A DNA stretch of 37,418 nt from a virus, in the IMG/VR virus record IMGVR_UViG_3300021792_000005, positions 1 to 37,418 of that record, one strand, 5' to 3'. The notes below the pieces were generated by a model that saw only the letters and a program-made list of their open reading frames with translations, was not told the origin of the DNA and did no database searches. Made by a program: the position numbers and the translations under genes. Below, piece by piece: positions 1 through 7,900 of the stretch. Position 1 is the first letter of the stretch. Each line of letters opens with the position of its first letter.

Positions 1-360
1 AAACAGTAGTAAATACAGATACTAAATATAGTGCAGGTAGTGGATTGAATTTAAGTGGTACTACATTTAGTCATAAAGACACAAGTAGTCAAGCTAGTGT
101 AAATAATAGTGCAAGAACTTATATTCAAGATATTACATTAGATACTTATGGGCATATAACTTCTATTAAATCTGCAACTGAAACAGTAGTAAATACAGAT
201 ACTAAATATAGTGCAGGTAATGGATTGAATTTAAGTGGTACTACATTTAGTCATAAAGATACAAGTAGTCAAGCTAGTATTTCTAACCCTGCTAGATCTT
301 ACATTCAAAGTATTACATTAGATACTTATGGCCATATAACGGCTATGTCATCTGGTAGTG
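1..360 (+). repeat. 180-bp tandem repeat in the tail fibre gene
   Basis: Positions 1-180 and 181-360 are tandem copies with a period of exactly 180 bp (60 codons). The first 98 bases of each copy differ at only two sites (positions 40/220 and 90/270); the second halves are more diverged but keep the codons for LDTYGHIT. More copies may lie upstream. The period keeps the reading frame, so copy-number change would lengthen or shorten the fibre shaft. Confidence 0.85.
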
Positions 361-2078
361 AAAGAGCAATTAGTGATTCTACAACTTCTACTAGCTCTAC
401 TACTGCCGCATCTAGTAATGCCGTTAAATTAGTTAAAGATTGGGTAGGTAATACAGCCACAGCACATAAAGTAAAAGTAACTAATAGTGCATCAAATGCT
501 AATTATCAATTAGTATTTAATAGCGGAAATAGTTTATATATTCCTAACAATAAATTGACTATTAATCCTAGTTCAGGATTATTAAAGTCTGTAATAGTAC
601 AAGGTGCTAATATTCGGATAGAAAAGGATAATGAAATAAATACATATGCTAACAGTACAAACTTATACTTTAATTATAGTAGTGGTAAACATGTTATTGT
701 TGGTCATAGTGGTAATGTTCAAACATTTAAAGTGTATGGGACAGGAGAGTTTACTAGTAATTTAGATGTAGATGGTAATTTAAGATTAACTACTCCTAGT
801 AACTATAATGGCTTGTACGTTAATGGAGATGGTGGTAGGCTTAGAAGATATCAAAGTGGTACTATACTTCAAATAATGAAATTCAATGGTACTGATTATT
901 CATTAATGGCATCAGATGGAAAAGTAGGTATAAATCAAGGTTCAGATACTAGGTATAATTTAGCAGTTAATGGAAACGGAATATTCCAACAAGAATTATA
1001 TTTAAGAAAAGGAATTGAAGCGCAAGACGCTAAAGCAGGCATGTATTTTTCTGTTGGAACTAATGGTAGCGGAAGAAGATGGAAATGGACACAAGCAGGT
1101 GAAATATTCATAAAAGGTAACTATGCTGAAATTACTCATGTTTTACAGGTAACAAGAGAATACTATGCTTCATCGCAAGTTCTTGTAAAAGTAAGATTAG
1201 GTTCACATGGAGAAATTAATACAGTTCAAGTTTATGCAGGAAATCACTTAGGAGAAGTTTCTACAGGTGCTGAATGGGCTTTAATTCGTACAAGTGGAAC
1301 TGACGCTGATGGTCATACATTAAAATTAATGGTCAGAAATAATCACAGTGATTGGTATTATTTAAAATACAATATAATATCTACTGGTAGAAATGGTGAT
1401 GCTACATTTACTCCTAAAGATATATTTACAAATAGTCAAACATTACCAACACATACTGATATCTCCTTATCTAGTAATAATAATTTACTCGATTTATATG
1501 CCGTTGATGCAGTTAGAAAGGCATGGGTTGAAAAAAGCGGAGGATTTATTTCCAATGCTGATGTATCTAAATATTCTTTTAAAACTAAATTTGGAAGTGG
1601 ATTTTATTCTACTGCTGGTAATATTGGTGATGATTTATTTGTAAAAGGTTCTGGTAACGTAATGCGACATGCATTTAGAAGTAATGGTATGGCAGGAATA
1701 GGTGGTGGTACAGTAAGTGGACATACTTTAGCAGTGCATGGAAAAGGAATTTTCGATGGAGATGTAACAGTAGGTGCTACATCAACTGGTCCTAGAAAAT
1801 TGAATATCTTAGCAAGTGATTCCCAATATGCAGAACTCAATGTGATGGGAGGTAATCAAGGCTCTGGAAGAGTTTATGTAGGTCAATCTGGCTCTTATGG
1901 AGGTGGTTTCTTTTATGATGGAGATAGTAATCCTGATTGGGTAGGGACAGGTGATAGAGTAACTTTCTTTAGAAGAAGTGGCGGTACAGATACAGAAGTG
2001 TTTGGATATGGATACGGAAGTAGCCGAGTAACTTTCAAAGACAAAGTATATGCAACAAATTTTATAACAACAGGATAA
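1..2078 (+). CDS. Tail fibre protein, 5' end outside window
   Basis: The reading frame is open from the first base (first full codon at position 3), so the gene begins upstream; the TTG at 45 is only an internal leucine. About 691 residues are visible. The N-terminal part holds two copies of a 60-residue repeat containing SGTTFSHKDTSSQAS and LDTYGHIT. A Ser/Thr stretch ending TTAASSNAVKLVKD follows, which is typical of phage fibre repeats. The rest is Gly/Asn-rich beta-type sequence with elements such as YNLAVNGNGIFQQ and HTLAVHGKGIF, common in trimeric fibres. The protein ends at VYATNFITTG, the kind of sequence that often precedes an intramolecular S74 chaperone domain, but no such domain follows. 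Its likely role is host recognition from the virion surface. The fibre assignment is firm; the receptor is unknown. Confidence 0.8.
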   Translation, partial: TVVNTDTKYSAGSGLNLSGTTFSHKDTSSQASVNNSARTYIQDITLDTYGHITSIKSATETVVNTDTKYSAGNGLNLSGTTFSHKDTSSQASISNPARSYIQSITLDTYGHITAMSSGSERAISDSTTSTSSTTAASSNAVKLVKDWVGNTATAHKVKVTNSASNANYQLVFNSGNSLYIPNNKLTINPSSGLLKSVIVQGANIRIEKDNEINTYANSTNLYFNYSSGKHVIVGHSGNVQTFKVYGTGEFTSNLDVDGNLRLTTPSNYNGLYVNGDGGRLRRYQSGTILQIMKFNGTDYSLMASDGKVGINQGSDTRYNLAVNGNGIFQQELYLRKGIEAQDAKAGMYFSVGTNGSGRRWKWTQAGEIFIKGNYAEITHVLQVTREYYASSQVLVKVRLGSHGEINTVQVYAGNHLGEVSTGAEWALIRTSGTDADGHTLKLMVRNNHSDWYYLKYNIISTGRNGDATFTPKDIFTNSQTLPTHTDISLSSNNNLLDLYAVDAVRKAWVEKSGGFISNADVSKYSFKTKFGSGFYSTAGNIGDDLFVKGSGNVMRHAFRSNGMAGIGGGTVSGHTLAVHGKGIFDGDVTVGATSTGPRKLNILASDSQYAELNVMGGNQGSGRVYVGQSGSYGGGFFYDGDSNPDWVGTGDRVTFFRRSGGTDTEVFGYGYGSSRVTFKDKVYATNFITTG

Positions 2079-2090
2079 TGTTAAATAATT

Positions 2091-3467
2091 ATGGGTAGAA
2101 CAAACTCAGCTTGGAAAACAGCTCATGGTGGGAAAAGAGTTCCATACAATGATGATGGAGTAGATGATAGTAATACTTATTATGCTCTATTTGATTTAGG
2201 AGATTCAGACACTGAAGGATCAATAAATTATGTCGTCAAGGAAACAGCTATATTAAATGGTATAGATGTTACTGGCTACAATGGAAAATGGGAAATACCA
2301 ACAATTTCTAATAGTAAATTAAAACAAGATATGTTATACGGAAAAAACGGAACAAGTAGAGGTACAGCACCTATAGATACTTTAAGTTTTAGGGGTTATC
2401 CAACACCTATAATTGAAAGTGTTGTAGTTAGCGCTAGTAGTGCCTATAGTAACACTGTTTTTATATATTTAAAACATAAAGTGCCATTTGCAGTACATTT
2501 TAAATTAATAGATATAGATGGAACTGATTGGGATATTTTAGGTAATACTCCTGCAGAACGAATGGCAGCTATAGATGGTCATAACTTAACAGACAAATAC
2601 ATAACTATTTTTGCTGGTCATGATTATGGACATAAAGAATACACTAAGTCTAATTATGGTGTGCAGCCAACTAATGGATATGGAAATTTTAGTGTCCATG
2701 TAGAAGTTGCTTTAGATACAAGAGATGGATTTCTTGTAGAACCTCTATATGTAGAATGCGATTTATTTGCAGATGGACTTTACGCTAATGAAGATATGTG
2801 GGTAGAAGTATACTCTAATGAGTTTGTTGGTAGTTGTGTATGTAATAGCAATTCAGGTGCTTGGTATGATAGAATTTTCTGGGGAGATAATGGAGAAGAT
2901 ACAGGTAGTATAATAGGTAAAAACAAGTTATACGACGCTAGAGAGGGTAATATGATAACTAACATCGGACCAGTTACAGATAGATCTACTCATCCTCACA
3001 ATGAAATACAATATATGGTATTATCCGATGGAACTATACGAAAAGCCACAGGAGCAGAAACTTGTGATATTGACTTTGCTAACCAAGATTGTAGTGGAAG
3101 TGGTAGTAGTGATGATGGTAGTACACAACAACCTTCTAACCTTGTTTCTTGGTATAGTGGCTATAATGGAATAAGAGCATTTATAACAGGACAATTAGAT
3201 GTTTGTAACATGATAGACGGAGAAAGTAAAGGAACAAATGTTACATTGTATAAATATAAAACAAATGCTTCTGTTGCTGTTGGTGATTATGTATATAAAT
3301 CAAATGGACAACCTGCTGATGCTGGTACATATTGTCAAACTGGATATTCAGGAGGACATGAATTTGTTGGTATGAAAGTAGTTGTATCTAACAAGAAAGT
3401 AACATCTATAGATACTTATCCTAATAGAACTGAATGTGGAGGCACTGGTGGAGGCGGACATCCATAG
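2091..3467 (+). CDS. Putative tail or receptor-interaction protein, 458 aa
   Basis: I do not recognise a family. The gene starts 12 bp after the fibre gene in the context TAATTATGGG, which recurs at two later starts in this block. The N-terminal body (about residues 1-325) is soluble, rich in Gly, Asp, Tyr and aromatic residues and beta-like. A Ser/Gly/Asp linker (about 328-345) then leads to a separate C-terminal module of about 110 residues with several cysteines, ending in a Gly-rich tail TGGGGHP. There is no signal peptide or membrane segment. Lying between a tail fibre and small late genes on the same strand, it is most likely a virion surface or fibre-accessory protein. The stop is TAG. 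Confidence 0.65.
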   Translation: MGRTNSAWKTAHGGKRVPYNDDGVDDSNTYYALFDLGDSDTEGSINYVVKETAILNGIDVTGYNGKWEIPTISNSKLKQDMLYGKNGTSRGTAPIDTLSFRGYPTPIIESVVVSASSAYSNTVFIYLKHKVPFAVHFKLIDIDGTDWDILGNTPAERMAAIDGHNLTDKYITIFAGHDYGHKEYTKSNYGVQPTNGYGNFSVHVEVALDTRDGFLVEPLYVECDLFADGLYANEDMWVEVYSNEFVGSCVCNSNSGAWYDRIFWGDNGEDTGSIIGKNKLYDAREGNMITNIGPVTDRSTHPHNEIQYMVLSDGTIRKATGAETCDIDFANQDCSGSGSSDDGSTQQPSNLVSWYSGYNGIRAFITGQLDVCNMIDGESKGTNVTLYKYKTNASVAVGDYVYKSNGQPADAGTYCQTGYSGGHEFVGMKVVVSNKKVTSIDTYPNRTECGGTGGGGHP

Positions 3468-3487
3468 TCTTAAAATGAATTTACAAT

Positions 3488-3886
3488 ATGATAGTTAAGG
3501 ATATTAAAATAAGAGGTGGATTACCATTCATAGTTATACAGACTATGGATGGTAAAGACCTTAGAATGTTAGTTGATACTGGTGCTGAAAATTCTGTAAT
3601 AGAAAAAGAAAAACTATTGACTAATGTAGAAAATGGAGGCCAATCAATAGGGCAAAGTGGTGTTGCTATTGATATACTAAAAGGCACTTTAAATTTTACA
3701 TTAGATGATGATTTAGAAATCGGGAGTAAACACCATGAATTAACTATTGATGTTAAATGTTTTAGATTAAGTGCAATAAGTAATGGGCTTGGATTTAAAA
3801 TAGATGGTATATTGGGTAGTGATTTCTTACGAAAGAATAATGCTATTATTAATTTTAACGAAGAAATGTTAATATTGAATACATGA
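3488..3886 (+). CDS. Retropepsin-like aspartic protease (clan AA), 132 aa
   Basis: The protein has the two hallmarks of single-domain retropepsin-like proteases. These are the catalytic motif LVDTGAENSVI with Asp30-Thr31-Gly32, and a C-terminal hydrophobic-hydrophobic-Gly motif in DGILGSDFL (residues 106-114) followed by the family-like stretch NNAIINF. Family knowledge: such proteins act as homodimers, each subunit giving one Asp, and cut peptide bonds. At 132 residues it has the right size for one monomer. It sits in the late structural operon, 20 bp after a putative tail gene and overlapping the next start by ATGA. This suggests (inference) that it matures a virion protein, possibly the giant protein downstream. 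Cellular roles or degradation of a host protein are alternatives. No signal peptide is seen. Confidence 0.75.
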   Translation: MIVKDIKIRGGLPFIVIQTMDGKDLRMLVDTGAENSVIEKEKLLTNVENGGQSIGQSGVAIDILKGTLNFTLDDDLEIGSKHHELTIDVKCFRLSAISNGLGFKIDGILGSDFLRKNNAIINFNEEMLILNT

Positions 3887-4158
3887 GTTTTAATTTAGAA
3901 CAACAAAATTGGGATAGCCAATACAATAAAAAAAGAGTTCCTATTGCTCCAAATACTGCAGGACATAATTGTTTTTCATTTGCAGATCAATCAAGATTTA
4001 AAACTTCTACCTCTGCATGTTTAGATGGTAACTTAGAAAGTTGTATTATTGCAACATGGAATTTGAATAATCCTGATAATCCTGTACCTGCTAATTATAA
4101 ATGGAAAGGGCCTCATGATAATTCTATTCTTCAATATGTTATTACAGAAATGAAATAA
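3883..4158 (+). CDS. Hypothetical protein, 91 aa
   Basis: Not recognised. Its ATG overlaps the protease stop (ATGA at 3883-3886), so the two are probably translationally coupled. The sequence is soluble and aromatic-rich with three cysteines (CFSF, SACLDG, ESCII) and an Asn/Pro-rich middle. The N-terminal part, with a Trp followed by KKRVP, loosely resembles the beginning of the 458-aa protein at 2091 (W...GGKRVP), a weak hint of a shared attachment segment. It is the last gene before a strong terminator. Confidence 0.6.
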   Translation: MSFNLEQQNWDSQYNKKRVPIAPNTAGHNCFSFADQSRFKTSTSACLDGNLESCIIATWNLNNPDNPVPANYKWKGPHDNSILQYVITEMK

Positions 4159-4199
4159 TGTATCGATTTCCATGTTATATTATTTTTTGGTTTAGAGCG

Positions 4200-4234
4200 A
4201 AAAGACTATCGAACTTATTTTGATAGTCTTTTTT
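4200..4234 (+). terminator. Rho-independent terminator after the fibre/protease genes
   Basis: A perfect 11-bp stem (4200-4210 with 4222-4232; arm AAAAGACTATC) with an 11-nt loop ends in a run of T (4229-4234). It follows the 91-aa gene by about 40 bp and points along the + strand. Confidence 0.8.
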
Positions 4235-4249
4235 GTTTCTATAACTTTG
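4219..4249 (+). promoter_or_regulatory. Candidate Bacteroidota-type promoter before the amidase-like gene
   Basis: TTTG at 4219-4222 and TAACTTTG at 4242-4249 are separated by 19 bp. This matches the known Bacteroidota primary-sigma consensus (TTTG or TTG near -33, TAnnTTTG near -7). A start site a few bases downstream would leave a leader of roughly 20 nt before the ATG at 4274. The upstream element lies inside the terminator stem, so the two signals overlap. The match is by eye in AT-rich DNA and could be chance. Confidence 0.4.
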
Positions 4250-4273
4250 ATAAGCCATAAAATAAATATAAAC

Positions 4274-4873
4274 ATGATAGTAATACTTGATTCATCTAAA
4301 GAAGATGAAACATCTAACTTTAAACAGTTCTCTAATAAGGAGATAGCTAATAGAGATGCAATTAATTGCAGAATAGTAAATAGAGTTCATAAAATACTTA
4401 ATGCTGTTGAAGGATTAAATATTAAAACAACTAAAGATTTTGAAACTTTAGAAGATAAAATAAAGTTCATTAATAGATTCAATAAAAAGAATACAGTTCT
4501 AATTAGTCTTGGTTCTAGCCAATCATTTTTAATAGGTGGAAATGGAGTAGAGATAAGCTATGTAATGGGCAGACCAAGAGCAGATAAATTAGCTAAGTTT
4601 TGTATTAATGAATTATTACGTGGATTAAGAACATATAATACCTCATTTAAGTTCAAATACGTTCATAGAGAGTACGAAGAAGATATTTGTAACAACATCA
4701 TGCGAAAGACTAAATGTCCGTCTGTAGTGATAAACAGTTTGTCGTATAAAGACTATGAACAATACAAGCTATTAATGAATGACGACTTCATAGATGAATT
4801 AGCTATATCAATAGCAGAAGGAGTGATCGAATTCGCTAATACTGTAATACACAAAATAGATATTGAACAGTAA
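4274..4873 (+). CDS. Amidase_3-like protein lacking zinc ligands, 199 aa
   Basis: The ATG at 4274 was chosen over an in-frame TTG at 4220, which lies inside the terminator hairpin. The layout follows N-acetylmuramoyl-L-alanine amidases (Amidase_3): an initial strand MIVILDSS, a helix INCRIVNRVHKIL, a central strand VLISLGSSQS, then GNGVEISYV, a helix with LAKFCINELL, the strand CPSVVINSLSY and a final helix DELAISIAEGVIEF. The zinc-binding and catalytic positions appear lost: the usual GHGG is SSKED, the usual IHAN is LGSS, and the Glu in the last strand is Asn. It is therefore probably a pseudoenzyme, perhaps binding peptidoglycan or serving as a virion part. It stands alone between two terminators. 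The fold call is moderately sure; the function is unknown. Confidence 0.6.
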   Translation: MIVILDSSKEDETSNFKQFSNKEIANRDAINCRIVNRVHKILNAVEGLNIKTTKDFETLEDKIKFINRFNKKNTVLISLGSSQSFLIGGNGVEISYVMGRPRADKLAKFCINELLRGLRTYNTSFKFKYVHREYEEDICNNIMRKTKCPSVVINSLSYKDYEQYKLLMNDDFIDELAISIAEGVIEFANTVIHKIDIEQ

Positions 4874-4878
4874 ATACT

Positions 4879-4909
4879 AAAGAGTTAGGTTTCTACTAGC
4901 TCTTTTTTT
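4879..4909 (+). terminator. Rho-independent terminator after the amidase-like gene
   Basis: A 10-bp stem with one G-T pair (4879-4888, AAAGAGTTAG; 4896-4905, CTAGCTCTTT) and a 7-nt loop is followed by a T tract to 4909. It starts 5 bp after the stop codon. Confidence 0.75.
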
Positions 4910-4942
4910 ATTTTACCTTTCAAGAATTAAATTAACAAAAAT

Positions 4943-7900
4943 ATGCCTAAGCAGTATAGTAATAAATTTATAGACGGATTAATGGTTGATATCGACAACC
5001 ATTACATGAAGAATACAAGCATGAAGTCCTGTGAAAACTTTACTCTAGATGAGAAAGGTGAAGTATTAGCTTTAACTAATATAAAAGGACATATACTTAG
5101 AAGTAAATTCGAAAACATACCTAATGCTTTTAATACTGAAAGACAAAGTTTAGATTACATAATAGGAAGTGTTGTTTTTTATAATGAGATAGTATTTTTT
5201 GGCGGTCAAGATACAGGTTATGATAGTATAATTACATCTGCAAGAATAGATGAAGATGGTAATTTTAGAGAGAGATTGTTATGGCGAGGCAACTTTGGTT
5301 GGGATAGGAATACTGTAATAACAGCTAAAGGCAACTGGGAGAATGAACTATATAAAAGAGTTTATTTTACTGATGCTATTGGTCCTATTAAATCAATAAA
5401 TTTATCATTAAACAACTTACATATATTGTGGGGTAAAAGTGAAAATGAATTATCGCTTATACCTGAATATAAAATACCAACTATAGAAGTTGAAACTAAA
5501 TTAAATGGTGGAACATTGCCTGTAATGAGGGTTCAATATGTTGGTAGATACATTTCTAAGAGTGGTGCTAAATCAGCATTTTTCCCATTCTCTGAAATGG
5601 TTACTGTAAACATTACAGATAATTTAAAACCAAGTGAAATTGAAGGTGGTTATGCTGGTGAAAATACAGGCAAATTCAATGAAGTAACATTCGTTGGTTT
5701 AGATACTACATTTAGTGATATAGAAGCTTATGCTATAGAATACCAAGCAAAGAATTCTATAACTAAAATAGCTGTATTAGGTAAAAGAAGTGTAGATTCT
5801 AGTGTTGAAATATTTAATCATACTGGCGATGAAATAACTGCTAGTTTTACTGTAGAAGAATTACTTACTAAAAATAAAAATATAACATTTAGTAGTTGTA
5901 ATGCTTTAGAGATAAAAGATAATATTTTAATAGCTGGTGGATTAAAAGGATTTCAAGTTGAAGATTCTGAATTCGATTCTAAGATTACTTCATGGGATAA
6001 ACAGACAGGTGGTAAAAGTTCTAATTATAATAACGGTAACGGTATTGAATTACAAATAAGACCATACAGTAAATTACTTACTGATGAAATTAGAACAGGA
6101 ACGCTAACGTCGAAAGCTCCAATCCCATACATAAATACTAAAAGTGTTTTACATGAACACATGACACTGCAACGTGGTGAAACTTATAGAATAGGTATTC
6201 AATGGGAGTCTAAGAATGGGGGAGAATACTTTAATCAATTTGTCGGAGATGTAACAATACCAAAAGCATCTGATAGTTGGTATATTTCATGGGAAGAAAA
6301 TGGAACTACTCATAATGATGGTAATGGTTTTAGAAACACTTGGATAACAGGTGGCCCATATACAGAACCTCCTGTTTATGTTAGATATGTAAATCTAGTT
6401 GTTCATATTAAAATTACAGATAGCTTTAGAGATAAAGTATCTGGATTTAGAATGACTTATGTAGAAAGAACTAGATATAACTCTACAATATTAGAACAAG
6501 GTATAGCGCATCCTGCAATAGCCTTTAGAGGAGATAAAGATGTGTTGGGAGATAATTATACTTTTTATGGTAAAAAGGGTAATGAATATTATGTATCTCC
6601 TGGATTTAACTCTCCTTATTATCCTGTAGATACACTAGACCATTGTTATAATGGAACTAGATATAAATCTATTAGATCTTACGAATTCATGTATTATGAT
6701 TCTGTAGAAAATACTTTTTTATGGGAAACAGATTATCATAATAGATACGCAGAGGCTGTTGAAATAGTTACTCATAATGGAGGTAAAACAGAAATCAACA
6801 ATCAAGATGCTGAGTCAATAGAAAAGCATGGAGTAATGAATAGTATATCAAAATTCCAACACACTCTATTCTTATCTCAATACATAGTTCAAGATATGTT
6901 TAGTGATGACAACCCTAAGCAAAAAATAAACAAGTATAAAAGATTTGTTGAGGGTGGTGAATATTCGTTAAAAGATGTAGATAAAACATATTTCACTACT
7001 GGTGGACATACAGGCACTACGACTGTTGTTAAAGAGATATTAAATCGTTCATTATCATTTTACAAAAGAGATCATTGGTTTTTAGATAATGACCTATATG
7101 AGAATAATGTAGGTTATTGTCCTGCTAGTTCAATGATAACATTCAATAATGAATTTTGGAGAGATCCTAATGATTTCAATAAATTTCTTTATAAAGGGAA
7201 TGGTAAAGAAGTTACTTCTGAAAGATATATAATAAACATAACACAAGATTTAGAAGAGCAATATGGTAGTGATGATGAGTTTGAAAACTCATTAAACAGA
7301 TATATCGCTGCAAGTAAATTTATCAATGTATCTAAAACATCTAATGAATACGAATGTATTATAGAGGGTGATAGATATATGACTTTATTCCAACAAGTAA
7401 AAGTATCTCGTAAAGGCGAATTAGCTAGAGATAAAAGTGATAGTGCTAATAACAATACTAAAGGTTGGGCTTATAGCGTTGTATTAGAGTCATCTGTTCC
7501 ATTTGAAATGTCAACTGGATATAGATTTAATAAGGATGGAATAAACCTTGTTACAGGTGATAGATTAGAATTAGACGAAGTATTCTTTACTAATGATTCT
7601 GTAGTAAGCTATAGAAACAAGCCTTACAAGTTTGAAAATATAATTGATCTTAAAAATATTATTGCAGCTAGTACAGTTAAACTTAATGGAGAACAATATG
7701 ATTCTTGGGCTAAGTTTCCTGTATTCGATTTCCATGAGTTAGATATGGATAAAGGTGCTGTAACAAACTTAGCTGTATTAAACAATTACTTATATTCTAT
7801 TCAAGAAGAAACCGTTTCTATAATCGGTATGAATAGTAGAGCATTGGTTAGTTCTGATGATGGTAGAACTATTAATATAGAAACTGGTACTGGTAGAATA

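Noticed and set aside
45-47. TTG at 45 as the start of the fibre gene
   Set aside because: The frame is open to the left edge and the repeat continues upstream of it, so the gene is truncated by the window.
1-360. CRISPR-like reading of the left-edge repeats
   Set aside because: The units are 180 bp, adjacent and in frame within a coding sequence; there are no short repeats with unique spacers.
637-647. + strand TAAATACATAT in the fibre gene as a regulatory site
   Set aside because: It is inside a coding sequence, far from any start; an A/T-rich 11-mer is expected to occur by chance at about this rate.
2091-4158. Homology between the N-termini of the 458-aa and 91-aa proteins
   Set aside because: The likeness is limited to a Trp and KRVP in otherwise different sequence; too short to support.
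4220-4222. TTG at 4220 as the start of the amidase-like gene
   Set aside because: It lies within the terminator hairpin; the ATG at 4274 gives a protein that begins with the expected first strand.
4914-4921. TACCTTTC as a firm promoter for the 1487-aa gene
   Set aside because: It has one mismatch to TAnnTTTG and no clear upstream TTTG at the right spacing, so it is mentioned only as a possibility.
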